A stretch of 64,000 nt of DNA from Candolleomyces eurysporus (lineage: Eukaryota > Basidiomycota > Agaricomycetes > Agaricales > Psathyrellaceae), in assembly GCA_027579435.1 (NCBI GenBank), contig JANBPK010000706.1:124001-188000 (forward strand). The letters run 5' to 3'. Under the pieces are notes generated by a model that saw only the letters and a program-made list of their open reading frames with translations, made no database searches and had not been told where the DNA came from. Of this stretch, positions 1-11,690 are shown one piece after another (position 1 is the first letter of the stretch; every line of letters starts with the position of its first letter). Made by a program: the position numbers and the translations under genes.

Positions 1-1319
1 TCTGCTGGGAGATCAGAGGGAATACGAACAGCGTCGGGGATGCCGACAAAGTTCTTCCATGTCGAGAACTCGTGGGGCACCCCGTGCGACTCCGTCAACG
101 CAATATTGACGTTATTGACGAACGACGAGGCAGAGCTACCGTAGAGCCACGGGTAAGCCCAATAGTATTGGGAGTTGACAAAGTTGATGGTAGTGGATGA
201 GGCGAGGTTGTTCCAGAAACCGTTGGCATTTGCAAGGAATTCAGCTTCATCATTGTCTTCGCGGGTGACGTATCGGCCAACGGTGACGGTGAACTTGGCG
301 ACGCGCTCGTTAAGAGAAGCGCGAGCCTCGAAGTAGTTGGGCCTCGGAGACCTAACAGCTTTAGCATGCTCCTTGTCCTTAGGCTCGGCGGGAGGTTGCT
401 CTTCCAATGACGCGCCTCCAGGAAGAACGTTCTCGGCGGGTTCGTCACCGATAGGGAAGAACCGCAAGATCTCGTTCCTCCCAGTCGCGTTGTCGTCTTT
501 ATCCTCCGGGGAGCCTTCAGCGATCACTCGGTAGACGGGTTGGATGTATTGGGCTCCAGAGTCGTAGAAGCAAGTATCGACGTGCTTAACCTTGACGCGA
601 CCCTTGCCCTCCAGCGCTTTCTTGATGGCTTGCGCAACCTTCTCAGGAGGGTTTGCCTTCACCTTCTTGCCAGATTTCTTCGCCGGCTTCCAGCGGTAGG
701 AAAGAGAGAAGATCTTGTTTTCTGCACCAACGCCGAAACTGGCTCGACTGCCCGGACCGCACACAGGGAACTTCTTGCCACCGCACTCGATCGAGCGCTG
801 GAAGAGACCGTTTGTGAGGTAAATCGAATCCGGCTCTTCGTCGTTCCACCGCCTGGAGAGGTTGCCGTTGTACGGAGTATCGTTCACGGTAGAACCGACG
901 AGGCTGGCACCTTTGATGAGCTCGAGGTGGGTATCGTCAGCCGGGAACCCGTCTTTACCATGCTCGAAGATCTCGAGAGCATGCTTAATGTCGATGGGAT
1001 TCTGAGCAGCTGGGATCTTCGTGTAGTCTGGGTAGACACGGGTTTCTCCAGTGTTCTTGTCAACGAAGCCTACGAGCTCGTCACCATGGTACGCGTAGAA
1101 CTTGGATGAGTCGTCATCGCGTTTGGTGAACTTGACGCCGTTGCCGACGTTTCCGACAATCCCCTCGAGCCATTCGTGGGGGAGGAAAGAGGGATCTCCG
1201 AGAGAGTAGACCTCGAGCGGCTCGTCGAGGGGTGGGATAAGCGCAGGGTCCAAGTCAACCCAAGCAACCGCGAGACTGGCGAGGAGGAGAACGTGAAGGA
1301 ATCGAGTCGTGAACATCAT
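1..1319 (-). CDS. Secreted preproprotein family, copy A (3' end off window)
   Basis: This is an open reading frame of about 439 codons that runs off the left edge, so the C-terminus is missing. It starts with two adjacent ATGs, as copy D does. A hydrophobic signal peptide (residues 1-20, Leu/Ala-rich, ending near AVAW) is followed by a conserved acidic segment and a Lys-Arg pair near residue 66, which fits a Kex2 pro-site. The SLSYRWKPAKKSGKKVKA block and the FFPIGDEP block are shared with copies B-F. Near the window edge the His-Gly of the C-terminal domain (LTESHG) is visible; the position that is Cys, Ser or Gly in the paralogs lies outside the window. Its sequence groups with B and E. The function is unknown; I infer a secreted protein with a C-terminal enzyme-like fold. 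Confidence 0.85.
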   Translation of the reverse strand, partial: MMFTTRFLHVLLLASLAVAWVDLDPALIPPLDEPLEVYSLGDPSFLPHEWLEGIVGNVGNGVKFTKRDDDSSKFYAYHGDELVGFVDKNTGETRVYPDYTKIPAAQNPIDIKHALEIFEHGKDGFPADDTHLELIKGASLVGSTVNDTPYNGNLSRRWNDEEPDSIYLTNGLFQRSIECGGKKFPVCGPGSRASFGVGAENKIFSLSYRWKPAKKSGKKVKANPPEKVAQAIKKALEGKGRVKVKHVDTCFYDSGAQYIQPVYRVIAEGSPEDKDDNATGRNEILRFFPIGDEPAENVLPGGASLEEQPPAEPKDKEHAKAVRSPRPNYFEARASLNERVAKFTVTVGRYVTREDNDEAEFLANANGFWNNLASSTTINFVNSQYYWAYPWLYGSSASSFVNNVNIALTESHGVPHEFSTWKNFVGIPDAVRIPSDLPA

Positions 1320-1560
1320 GGAACGCGAACTGAACCTTCCGCTAGTGTAGCCATTAGTATATAGTGAGAGTTGGAGAAGAATTGGAACGACTTACACAAG
1401 GGATTTGACTGCCGGGAGGATGGGGGAGGTAAGTGACTCTCCCTCAGCTTTTATACAAACCATGCACAGACTGTCGATTGGGTCACAGTCACATTCTCCA
1501 AGTTCCACTGTCACCTTTCTTTCGGCGCCGCCGTTTTAGATATAAATTAATTACCTCACC
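1320..1560 (-). promoter_or_regulatory. Promoter and 54-nt 5'UTR intron of copy A
   Basis: On the minus strand a TATA element (GTATAAAAG, about 1448-1456) lies ~130 nt before the start codon. A pyrimidine-rich leader follows. A probable 5'UTR intron spans 1342-1395, with donor GTAAGT, branch-like TACTAAT and acceptor CTAG. Further upstream (1513-1534) is the block GGCGGCGCCGAAAGAAAGG, which recurs at the same relative place in copies B-F. Confidence 0.65.
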
Positions 1561-2029
1561 ATTTGGTTTCCCCAGAAGCCTGCACCAGGGGGACCTTGAC
1601 CTATTTTTTATTCTCCCTTGGTCGAAAGACAGCTTGGTGGCGTCAAGTGAGCCTCGAGGATGTATTGAAATGGTATGATTGCGACATATCGGGCGTTTGT
1701 GTCGTCAAATGTAAACGAACGAGGGGTATAAATAGACGGTAACGATAATCCTCATGGTTGGTATTATGCAGGCTGCCAGGCAACCCTGGCGGGCTATTCG
1801 ATCAGTCTCCGTACTCTAGACCAGTTCTGACATTTTGATTTGCAGAATGCAGTTTTTATTACGCCCGTTGCAAGCACGTTCTGCTAACCGGTGCGTCGTG
1901 GTATGTCACCAGAGCAGCTTGTCCCGCCACAGTGTATCAAAGTCTCCATTCCGTCAGACTGAGTCCAGGATCCGAAGGCGCTGTAACAGTCCATCGAATC
2001 CTCCGTAAATTGGTTGCTACTAACACCTC

Positions 2030-2850
2030 TTGCTCCTCAGAGGTCATCGAACTCCTGATCCAGTCTTAATCCCCGATGCGTCCTACACTCGAAGTTGGAA
2101 GACATCCCCCCCNGACTCCGACTGCTTCCCCGGAACGAGGGAGGCGACCATTCAGAGGATTACCGTCTGGGCCAACACCTCCGTTCTGTTTAACCCCGGC
2201 GCACCCCATCAAGTCGATTGGACACATGGAAGTTATGTGGTCTGCCGCAAGGCAGCTATTTTAAATTCACGCGCAGGGTCACAGAGCTGTGAGGACGGTT
2301 GCTGGCAAGGTTCTACCCCAAGTCTAGGAATCGAAGCAAGAAGTTTGCGGAAACCCCGGCCAATAAAATAATCCCTGCAAATATACCACCAGTCGAAGTC
2401 GCAGTGAAGGCAGAGCCCGCTTTGTTGACACATACTAGGGTTTTTTGAGCAACCCAGCTTGAGCGTTCGGTGTACAAGCCGTTGTCGGTCCAGGCCTCAT
2501 TGTTAAAGTACCTTCTCAAAGCCCCTCTCTAATATTCATGGATGGGCTCGATGATTGCGAGGACAAGGACGAGGTGAAGGAATTTGTCGATTAATACCTG
2601 TTTTGTTCCAATTCAAACGACACCCTCCACTCCCCTGCGTTTCCCAGTCACATTCGAGAATGTTTGAAGACTAGTGGGGCTCAACTGGATGACATGGCAA
2701 TGAGGCTGGCAGATAATAGTTAGAACAACCTCAACATGGCATGCCGCTGGTCATCCTTTATTTGGACGATGCTTGGGATTCAAACTGATAGCCTGCCACA
2801 TTCATTGTCTTTAAACGGGACCTGATCACAGCAGAAAGTCTCAACTATAC
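2030..2850 (+). pseudogene. NACHT/STAND gene relic, head to head with copy A
   Basis: The plus strand keeps recognisable pieces of an Agaricomycete NACHT protein with stops between them. After an intron-like CTAACAC...CTCAG comes a segment with DSDCFPGTREATIQRITVW and NTSVLFNPGAPH, the region before the P-loop. A damaged P-loop area (GSYVVCRKAAI) follows. At 2536-2594 there is a Walker-B segment (MDGLDDCEDKDEVKEFVD) ended by a stop. The homologous piece recurs upstream of every other family member. No continuous frame can be built, so it is a relic. A TATAAATAG sequence at about 1727 may be its old promoter. Confidence 0.7.
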
Positions 2851-2960
2851 CAGCAATGGCACTGCACTCATTACAAACGTATCGTCCGTACAAAAAATCC
2901 AAAAGGGTTCGTAAAGTTCGAGTTCGTAAGTCCAAGAGTCCTAGAATAGCGAAGTCCATC

Positions 2961-4725
2961 CTAATCGTTGTTCCACCACCTCATAAACAAACAAGTCGGC
3001 CCGCCCAAATTCTCCACCTGCCAAACCTTATCCGAGTCCCTTCTACAAGGATAAATCACAGCCGCCCTCCCAAGGGGCAGCCCTGTTTTCTCATCCTCTA
3101 CCCTAGTCTTATAAGCCTTATCCTCAATGGCCACATCCATCCACGCAGACGCCACAGGCCTTCCCTCGGCGATCATCTTTGCCGTATTAACAGCTACATC
3201 ATCGTCCAAAAAAAAATTCGTCCTCCACCCCAGAACAGCGTGGAGACCCCCACGGAAGACGGGCCACCACGGGTCGAATGCCCGACGCTTGGCTTCATCG
3301 TACGACTCGGAGGGGAAGTCGATGGGAGCAGGGATGACCGAGCAAGCGTTGATAATCCAGTACGCAAGATGACCGCCGGCCTCAGGACCGTATCCATCTG
3401 CTGGGAGATCAGAGGGAATACGAACGGCCTCGAAGCTGCCGCTGTTCTCCCATGTCGAGAACAGATGGTGCGCCCCGTGCGCCCCGGTAAACGCAAGATT
3501 GACGCTATTGACGAACGACAAGGCGGAGCTACCGTAAAGCCATGGCTCGGCCCAATAGTACTGAGAGTTGACAAAGTTGATAGAAGTGGATGAGGCGAGG
3601 TTGCTCCAGAAACCGTTGGCATCTGCGAGGTAAATGTCTTTCCAGAACTTTCGCTCTTCGCGCTCTTCGCGGACGACGTATCGACCAACGGTGACCGTGG
3701 GTTTGGCGACGCGCTCGTAAAGAGAAGTGCGAGCCTCGAAGTAATTGGGTTTCAGGGATCTGGCGACTTTGGTGTGCTCGTAGTCCTTAGGCTCGATGGG
3801 AGTCTGTTCTTGCGATGACGGGTCTCCAGGAAGAACGTTCTCGGCGGGTTCGTCACCGATAGGGAAGAACCGCAGGATCGGGAACGTCGCAGTCGCGTTG
3901 TGATCATTATCCTCCGGTAAGCGCTCGCCGAGCACTCGGTAGACGGGTTGTATATACCGAAGGCCAGAGTCATAGTAGCAAGTATCGACGCGATTAACCT
4001 TGATGCGACCCTTGCCCTCCAACGCTTTCTTGATGGCTTGCGCAACCTTTTCAGCGGGGTTCGCCTTCACCTTCTTGCCAGATTTTTTNCGCCGGCTTCC
4101 AGCGGTAGGAAAGAGAGAATATTTTGTTGTCTGCGCCAATACCGAAGTTGGCCCGACTGCCTGGACCACAGACAAAGTATTTCTTGCCACCGATCTCGAT
4201 CCAGCGTTGGAAAAGACCGTTCGTGAGGAAAATCGAATCCGGCTCCTCGTCGTTCCACCGCCTGGAGATGTTGCCGTTGTACGGAGTATCGTTCACAGTG
4301 GAACCGACGAGGCTGGCACCTTTGATGAGTTCGAGGTGGGTATCGTCAGCCGGGAACCCATCTTTACCATGTTCGAAGATCTTGAGAGCATGCTTGATAT
4401 CGATGGGATTCTGGGCAGCTGGGATTTTCGTGTAGTCTGGGTAGATACGGGTTTCTCCAGTGTTCTTGTCAACGAAGCCGACGAGCTCATCACCGTTGTA
4501 TGCGTAGACCTTGGATGAGTCGTCATCGCGTTTGGTGAACTTGACACCATGGGCGACATCGCCGAAAATGCCCTCGAGCCATTCGTGGGGGAGGAAAGAG
4601 GGATCTCCGAGAGAGTAGACCTCAAGCGGCTCGGGGAGGGTTGGGATAATCGCAGGGTCCAAGTCAACCCAAGCAACTGCAAGACTGGCAAGCAAGAGAA
4701 CGTGGAGGAATCGTGCCGTGAACAT
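2961..4725 (-). CDS. Secreted preproprotein family, copy B
   Basis: Complete family member of about 587 residues without coding introns. An N at 4089 follows six T and splits the apparent frame. The same place in copies A, C, D, E and F has no extra base, so removing N gives one continuous frame. Features are a signal peptide (1-19), Lys-Arg near residue 65 (KFTKRDDD), Arg-Arg near residue 150 (ISRRWNDEE), the FFPIGDEP block and a C-terminal domain. That domain keeps a hydrophobic strand ending in His-Gly (GAHG) and, ~47 residues later, WIINACS with Cys. This spacing and pattern resemble clan CD (caspase/gingipain-like) or DUF6345-type domains; that is inference. It ends in WWNND. Function unknown. 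Confidence 0.85.
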
Positions 4726-4990
4726 CGTGAAGTGGAATGCGAAACTGAACCTTCCGCTAGTGCAGTCATCAGTATGTAGTTAGATTTGGGGAAGAGTTGG
4801 AAAAGCTTACACAAGGAACTTGACTGCCGGGAGGATGAGGGAGGTAGGTGATTCTCTCTCAGCTTTTATGCAAACCGTGCACAGACTGTCAGACGATTTA
4901 GATTGTCAACGGGCCACAGTCACGTTCTCCAAGTTCGATAGCTACCTATCTTTCGGCGCCGCCGTTGGAGACTTAAATTAGTTACCTCAC
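4726..4990 (-). promoter_or_regulatory. Promoter and 54-nt 5'UTR intron of copy B
   Basis: Same arrangement as copy A. A probable 5'UTR intron spans 4757-4810 (GTAAGC donor, CTAG acceptor), a CATAAAAGC TATA-like element lies at about 4861-4870, and the GGCGGCGCCGAAAGA block is at 4947-4965, all read on the minus strand. Confidence 0.6.
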
Positions 4991-5544
4991 CCTTTGGCTC
5001 CCCAGAAACTTGCAGCAGAGGGACTTAATGATGCATCCTTGACGTACTGGTATTCTCACTTGATAGAACGACAGCTTGGTGGCGTTAAGTCCCCCTCGAG
5101 GATGCATTGAAATGATGTAATGGCGACATATCCGGCGTCTGTGTCACCAAATGTAAATGAACAGGGTCAATTCAAAAGTGTACACAGACAGTAACGATAA
5201 TCCTAATGGTCGGTACTATGCCGGCTGCCAGGCGACCCTGAGAGGCTGTTCAATTGGTTTCCCTACCCCAGACCAGTTTTTGACGTTTTGATTTGCGGAA
5301 TGCAGTTTTCAAGTATGCCCGCTGAACATCGTTGCAAGCACGTTCTGCTAATCAATAGGAAGGGTAGGTCGTGGTATGTCACCAGAGCAGCTTGTCCTGG
5401 TACATTAAATCGAAGTTTCCATTCTGTCAGATTGAGTCTACTAGGATCCGAGGGCACTGTAGCTTACCGAGGGCACTGTAGCTTAATTTCAATGAACAAT
5501 GTATTGAACCCCCTGTAGACTGGTTGCTGCTAACACCCCTTGGG

Positions 5545-6460
5545 CTTCAGAGGTCACTGAGCTCCTTGATCCAGTTCCCGACATGCGTCCTACACTTGAT
5601 ATCGGAGGACATTGCCCCAGACTCCGACTGCTTCCCTGGAACGGGGGAGACGACCATTCATAGGATCACTGTCTGGACTAACATCGCCGTTCTATTTAAC
5701 CCCCCCNGCACCCCATGACTGTTGGACAGAGGGTTATGTGAGCTGCGGCAGTGTCACGGAGCTGTAGGGAAAAGGGACGGTGCTGGTGAGTTCCGCAGGT
5801 GAGGATCGACGCAAGGTGACTAAGTTGGCGGCAACCTGGTTAGTCAACTGGTAGCCGTCATCCCTCCAATCACACCGTTAGTCAAAGCTGAAGTGAAGGC
5901 AGAGACGGCTTTCTCTCACCCCTCTGTTCGAGCGTTTGGCGTACAAGCCGTTGCTGGGCTAGGCATCATAGTCAATGGGGGCAGGCCCCTTTCTAATAGT
6001 CATCTATGGGTTTGACGAGTGCGAGCACAAGGACGAGGTGAAGGAATTTACCGATTAATATACTCGATTACTTCAGACAACACCCTCCGCTTCTTCATCA
6101 CTCGCCGAGTGGGGCATGTTCGAAGACGGATGAGCTTCAAAGCGGATGACCTGGTAGCCCATGACTCAGATGACGATATCCTCAGGTTAACCTTCCTGGA
6201 AACGTCGTTTTCCATCGAGCGGGAAAGGGTTACTGTATTTCACTTGAAATCGCTCATACGTGTACGAATAGATTATGTGTACGAATGGCTAACAAATATG
6301 CCCCTCTTGATCAGCTTGACCTTTCCGAACGCTTAGATCACGAACTGAAGCGTTACAGTCATATCTGCAAACCGATTGCCGAGCCATGCAACCTTGTGAA
6401 GCAAGCTTGTTCGGCTGAGACTGACTGCGGAACGTCTCATTCCTATTAGGCGTATGGGAC
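5545..6460 (+). pseudogene. NACHT/STAND gene relic, head to head with copy B
   Basis: Plus-strand pieces of a NACHT protein: an EVTELLDPVPD segment after an intron-like acceptor; a decayed pre-P-loop region; Walker B as GFDECEHKDEVKEF followed by a stop (about 6006-6057); then LRFFITRRVGHVRRRM and DSDDDILRLTFLETSFSIER (6085-6225), which match the post-Walker-B part of fungal NACHT domains. A final conserved segment, LSERLDHELKRYSHICK, lies near 6320-6370. The separate frames and stops make it a pseudogene. An N at 5707 after six C is probably a phantom base. Confidence 0.7.
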
Positions 6461-6611
6461 GTGGACTCGCCTGTTATTAAAGAGAGTGTGATCAGCATGC
6501 TTGTGGTATGCAAAAGAGAAGTGGGATGAGAGGAAGGGATGAAACCAAGCAGAGAAGGCGACATACCATATGCAGCTACCTCTGGGTGAATTTTATGATG
6601 CGATTGTGGAC

Positions 6612-8931
6612 CTAGCGCCACTCCGTCTTCTCAGACTTCCACTTTTCGACAAACTCGTTTATAGTGGCAGCAGCCTCAGGCTGTTGGGTCTAAACATGCG
6701 GCAAAACTGATGTTAGAGGCTGCCTCGAGAGGACAGGGAAAATCTCACTTTCAACTTGTCACTAAATGCAGCCAGATGGTTGATCCATTTGTCAAAGTTC
6801 CCGAAAAGCCATCCCTCTAAACAATACAGCAGAGGCAACAAGTTGTTCAGTTTCTGCCATCCGTCGTTCTGGGCGAAGCAAATGACTTCATCATCAATGG
6901 CAGGGGCGCTATTCAAGAAAAGCGGGAGGTCATCGATCGCTTCGATCAGAGAACGCCTATAAAGCACTGGGAGAGAGAGCTTGTTCCACTTGTCTGGTAC
7001 TAAAACAGGGGGTTATATGTAAGTCGAGGGAGTAAGAGGAACTAAGAATCACGCACGAGAGTTAAAGTCTAACGGACATTCAATGATGCGTCGCATACAG
7101 CACTTGGCGAGGTGTGTTAGAATGCGAGACTTCGATACAAACAGGGCCTGTGCACGACTTTCCGCTTCTAAGAAGTCGGAAAAGGATTTGTGGTATAGAC
7201 GTAGACGTAAACGACCAAATTCATCCTTCTCCAGGGTCACAAGGGAACGGAGGTCCGAGATAAGACTTTCTTCTGCCCTGGCTTCCAAGGAAAGCAACGC
7301 CGAGAGGAGATCCGGTGGAGGGCGTATGATGATAGTAGGGTCGAAATGAAGCCCAGTGGCACACAGTTGGTGCGCCTTGAAAAGTAAAAGAAAATTGCGT
7401 CCGTGGTGGGTATCGACAGCTTCGTACGCATTTTTCGCGGCCAACAGAATAATGGCGTAAAGTCTGTCTAGAGCTTCGAATGGGCGCGTTCTTTGGCATT
7501 TGTCTGGCGTCCAGGTAAGGATGATCTTCAGCCTCTCCGCAGGAGAAGCTCGACGTTCCGATATGTACTTGTACACCGTCGCGACGTAGATGAACTGTCC
7601 TGATGCAGCTTCTACAAGCGTATTGATGTTATCCTCGCTAAACCACTGGGAGTCGGCAATTTGTAGGCCGATATATTCGAATCTCCTCTGGAGGTATCGA
7701 TACATATCCCCAGAGGCGTCGTACTTGTCGCTGAGCTGTATGCAGTACGCTACCTGGTGCAGGTGACCACCAGGTTCAAGCGCCGTGCGAACAGCCCATT
7801 CAGGCCTACTGGCGATGAAAAACCGGAAGGGGAGATCGCTGTCGAGGATGCAGTGCCTAATGGCAGCCAATAATTCCGTCTGTCGATCTTCACCTTGGGT
7901 TGCAGTGTCATTTGACTCGCCCTTGCACTCGTCGAGACCGTCGATGAGGATGACATATGGGAAGGTGTTGGTGTTGATTACCGTATTCATTCGGAGATTT
8001 TTGAAGGGGAGAACGATGAGGCCTTCCATCTGGGATTGTATTGACCGAGTGAAGATAAGGGGGTCGCGCTTCACAGCGGCGACGATGGAACTCTGGAAGA
8101 GCGGATGCTTTAATCCGAGCTGGTAGGCAATGGTTCCGACAATGGTCGATGCTCTGTTGCGAGTGGGATCCGCGGAAGAGAAAAAGAAGGCTGCACCGAG
8201 GATGTCTGATTTAGCACAGCGTTCAGCAACAGTTTGCTGCAGTGCGGACTTGCCCGCACCCGCAGCTCCCGTCATGCACAGCAAGCGTTGTGGTGCGCTG
8301 CGATCTTGGATCCAATCCATGATCTCGCCAGTGACCTCGAGGCGAGTGTCTTCATCGCATTTGGGGGCGTCGTACCTAGCTCTTGAGTCATGAAGAGCAT
8401 TCGGCGCGATATTCTTCAACAACAATTCCCAGCCTGCAAAAGCATCGGAGTACAATTTAGTGAGATGCGTGTCCATGCTCTTGGTGGAATTGACATACCA
8501 TCTATCGACCCATCAGCCGGACTACCGCCTGTATGCACAGTAGCATGAGAGGCGTCGATGTACTGTATGTCCCCCAATCGAAATCCGCTGGCGCCGGCGA
8601 GAAAGGACACCGTACCGCTGTGAATGGATCTCGGCTCCGAAGCCACCGAACTGTTGGATGGTTGCTGCACTCGTGGACCAAGAGAATCCTGTTCTCCAGG
8701 CATCGAGATCGCAGCACCTTCCGAGGACTCGACTATGCTAATCTCGCTTCTAGATTCACAGATTGGAGGCGGGGATTCATGGCAATTGGGAGTTGAGTTG
8801 TCCACAGGAAGCGATAAATGCGGGACTGAGCGTGATGGTCTGGCACCCCCGCTTGGAGTCGACTTGCTGTCAGGGCCGCTGAAAAACGAGACAAATCGAG
8901 AGAAGAGATGGGGCCAGGATTTGGCTGCCAT
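6612..8931 (-). CDS. Intact NACHT (STAND) NTPase
   Basis: Four exons: 8931-8499, 8433-7057, 6999-6749 and 6689-6612. All phases agree and give about 712 residues. The start at 8931 (ACAATGGC context) is preferred; an upstream in-frame ATG at 9027 is possible. Residues 1-145 are Ser/Pro-rich and low in structure. The NACHT domain follows, with P-loop GAAGAGKS (about 200-207) and Walker B VILIDGLDECKG (about 304-315), then FFIASRPEW and a helical region. The C-terminal exons lack clear WD40, ankyrin or TPR repeats, so the protein seems short for an NLR-like receptor. Such proteins are signal-transducing NTPases, in some fungi tied to heterokaryon incompatibility or defence. It belongs to a different subfamily from the neighbouring relics and interrupts the secreted-protein array. 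Confidence 0.88.
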
Positions 8932-9691
8932 TGTACGGGAGATGAGGGAAGGAAACAAGATGTGAACCATGTCAGCCGTCGTGCGATGACAGCCTGGCAT
9001 GTGGTGTGTGTGTATGTAGGTTTCCAAGGTTGATGGGCCATAATCATAGTCAGAGGCAATTCCTGAACGCCGGTGTCCTGGGCTACTGGTGAGCCGGTGG
9101 CTGCGCTTCGATCAGTTCACCAATATAACGATTCTGGCTCCGGAGACAGTGCGTTTGGTGTTCAATTCCATTTTGTCTGGTGACGATTTCGAACATGCTC
9201 TACCCCAATACCTTTTCAACAAACACACCACCATCGACACATAACTGCTAAATCTTTGGGCCAATGTCGACGCCGTGACGTCTGGGGTCTCGTCGAGCCA
9301 ACTACCAATAGGCCTGGAAAACGTTCGAGAGTCTGCGCTCATCCACGCCTCTTGTTTGAGGTTGCTGCAGGTTTCATGAAACCGGTAACCGTCTTATGAA
9401 GATGCATTCCATTTCACGACTTACGATTGTACAGAGCGAGAATGCCTGGGAGGGGTGGCGATCATGCCTGTGTTTGGCCTATTGTTGAACGCGTATCTGT
9501 TTCACCATCAGAAACACGAAAATCATCATTCACAAGCATCCTCAAATTTACACCAAAACGACCTCATCGGCTGCACTACATCAGAAATCATACTGCAAAC
9601 ACTACAAGCACATGGTCCGTAAAGCAAGTCCAGAAGAATTCGAGTTCGTTAAAAGTCCAATTCCAAACGTCCAAGAATGATGAAGTCCACC

Positions 9692-11431
9692 CTAATTCCA
9701 CCACTTCATCTTCAAGCACTTCGGCTTGGGCAACTTCTCCACCTGCCAAACCTTATCAGAGCCCCTCCCACAAGGATAAATCACAGACGCCCTCCCGTAC
9801 GGCTTCCCGTTATACGTCGGCCCAAAGAAATACGCCCAATCGTTGTGCGCCGCATACAACCACGCAGACACCACAGGGATCCTGAAGTGTGCGATCAGCC
9901 ACGCAGTATGAACAGCTACGTCATCGCTAAACAAAGTCTTCGTCCTCCATCCCATGACTGCGTGCAGACCACCACAGAGGACACGCCACCAAGGTTTGAA
10001 TGCCTGGAACGGGTCGCCGGGGAAATCGACAGGAGCAGGAATGACCTTGCTCGCGTCGATGATCCAGTACGCGAGTCGGCCGAGATTGTTGGGTCCGGGA
10101 CCGTATCCAGCTGGGGGGAGCGTGGAGGGAATACGAACAGGGTTGACGACGGAACTCCCTCGCCAGGTCGAGAACAAATGCTTCCACCCGTGCGCCTCGG
10201 TCAGCGCAAGATGGACGCTGTTGATGTACCACTGGGCAGAGCCACCGTAGAGCCACCGAGGAGCCCAAAAGTACTGGGAGTTGACGAAGTTGATGATAGG
10301 GGATGTGGCGAGGTTGTTCCAGAAACCGTTGGCATTTTTGAGGAATTCAGCTTGATGTATGTCCTCTTGGGTGACGTATCGGCCAACGGTGACAGTGGGC
10401 TTGGCCCATCGCTCGTAAAGGGAATTGCGGGCCTCGAAGTAGTTGCGCTTCAGGGACCTAGCGACTTCGGTGGGCTTGTTTTCCTTGGGCTCGGCGGGCC
10501 AAGGTTGACCTTCCGATGCCGCCGCGGCGCCTTCAGGAAAAACGTTCTCGACGGGTTCGTCGCCGATAGGGAAGAACCGCAAGATCTCGCTGCTCTCCGT
10601 CTCGTTGTCGTGGTTATCCTCCGGGAAGCTTTCGCCGAGTACTCGGTAAACGGGTTGGATCCATTGGGCGCCAGAGTCATAGAAGCAAATATCGATGTGC
10701 TTGATCTTGATGCGACGCTTGCCCTCCAACCATCGCCTGATGACTTCCTCAATCGTGGAAAGGGGGCTTGGCTTGACTATCCTGCCAGAGTTTTTCGCCG
10801 GCTTCCAGCGGTAGGAAAGAGAGAAGATCCTGTTGTCGACACCAACGCTGAAGCTGGCCCGACTGCCTGGACCGCACACAGGGAACTTCTTGCCCTTGCA
10901 CTTGACCCAGCGCTGGAAGTAACCGGTCGTGAGGAAAGTCGCATCTGGCTCCTCGTAGTTCCATCGCCTGGAGAGGCTCTCGTCGTCCGTAATATTGTTC
11001 ATGGTGGAACCAACGAGGCTGGCGCCTTGGACGAGCTCGACGTGAGTATCGTCGGCTGGGAACCCATCTTTACCGTGCTCGAAGATCTTGAGAGCATTCT
11101 TGATGTCGATGGGATTCTTAGCAGCTGGGAGTTTATCGTAGTCAGTGTAGACTTGGGTCTCTCCGGTGCTCTTGTCGACAAAGCCAACGACCTCGTCACC
11201 GTTGTACGCGTAGATCTTGGAAGAGTCGTCGCCGCGTTTGGCGAACTTGACACCATCGGCGACATTGCCGACGATCCCGTCAAGCCATTCGTGGGGGAGG
11301 AAAGAGGGATTTCCGAGAGAATAGACCTCGAGCGGCTCGTCGACGGCTGGGATGATCGCAGGGTCCAAATCAACCCAAGCGAGGGCGAGACTGGAGAAGA
11401 GGAGAACGTGAAGGAATCGAGTCGTGAACAT
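9692..11431 (-). CDS. Secreted preproprotein family, copy C
   Basis: Complete 579-residue member with no coding introns. Signal peptide 1-19, Lys-Arg near 65 (KFAKRGDD), Arg-Arg near 150. The middle block differs from A, B, D and E (KNSGRIVKPSPLSTIEEVIR) and is shared only with copy F, its closest relative. The C-terminal domain has LALTEAHG, but the Cys position of B and E is Ser (WIIDASKV, about residue 461). A new Cys appears in the next motif (RVLCGGLH instead of VFRGGLH). If the Cys is catalytic in B and E, this copy is either inactive or altered. Function unknown. Confidence 0.88.
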   Translation of the reverse strand: MFTTRFLHVLLFSSLALAWVDLDPAIIPAVDEPLEVYSLGNPSFLPHEWLDGIVGNVADGVKFAKRGDDSSKIYAYNGDEVVGFVDKSTGETQVYTDYDKLPAAKNPIDIKNALKIFEHGKDGFPADDTHVELVQGASLVGSTMNNITDDESLSRRWNYEEPDATFLTTGYFQRWVKCKGKKFPVCGPGSRASFSVGVDNRIFSLSYRWKPAKNSGRIVKPSPLSTIEEVIRRWLEGKRRIKIKHIDICFYDSGAQWIQPVYRVLGESFPEDNHDNETESSEILRFFPIGDEPVENVFPEGAAAASEGQPWPAEPKENKPTEVARSLKRNYFEARNSLYERWAKPTVTVGRYVTQEDIHQAEFLKNANGFWNNLATSPIINFVNSQYFWAPRWLYGGSAQWYINSVHLALTEAHGWKHLFSTWRGSSVVNPVRIPSTLPPAGYGPGPNNLGRLAYWIIDASKVIPAPVDFPGDPFQAFKPWWRVLCGGLHAVMGWRTKTLFSDDVAVHTAWLIAHFRIPVVSAWLYAAHNDWAYFFGPTYNGKPYGRASVIYPCGRGSDKVWQVEKLPKPKCLKMKWWN

Positions 11432-11690
11432 TATGAAGTCGAACGCGAAACGAACCCTCCGCTAGTAGATTCATCAGCATATAGTGAAATTTGGAGAAGA
11501 TTGGAAAGGCTTACACAAGGGATTTCACTGCCGGGAGGATGGGGAGTGCAAATGATTCTCTCTCAGCTTTTATGCAAATCATGCACATACTGGTAGACGA
11601 TTTGGATTGTCGACGGGTCACAGTCACATTCTCCAAGTCCCAGAGTTACCTTTCTTTCGGCGCCGCCGTTGGAGACTCAAGTTAATTAAC
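11432..11690 (-). promoter_or_regulatory. Promoter and 53-nt 5'UTR intron of copy C
   Basis: Probable 5'UTR intron at 11462-11514 (GTAAGC donor, TGCTGATG branch-like, CTAG acceptor). A CATAAAAGC TATA-like element lies near 11568-11576 and the GGCGGCGCCGAAAGAAAGG block at 11650-11670, read on the minus strand. Confidence 0.6.

Noticed and set aside
4051..4190. Frameshift in copy B
   Set aside because: Explained by the phantom N at 4089; sister copies show no extra base there.
9677..11596. 639-codon plus-strand open frame opposite copy C, and similar long antisense frames opposite copies D, E and F
   Set aside because: It is the mirror of the strongly codon-biased minus-strand gene. The protein is Arg/Val/Asp-rich without motifs, and the same shadow appears opposite each copy.
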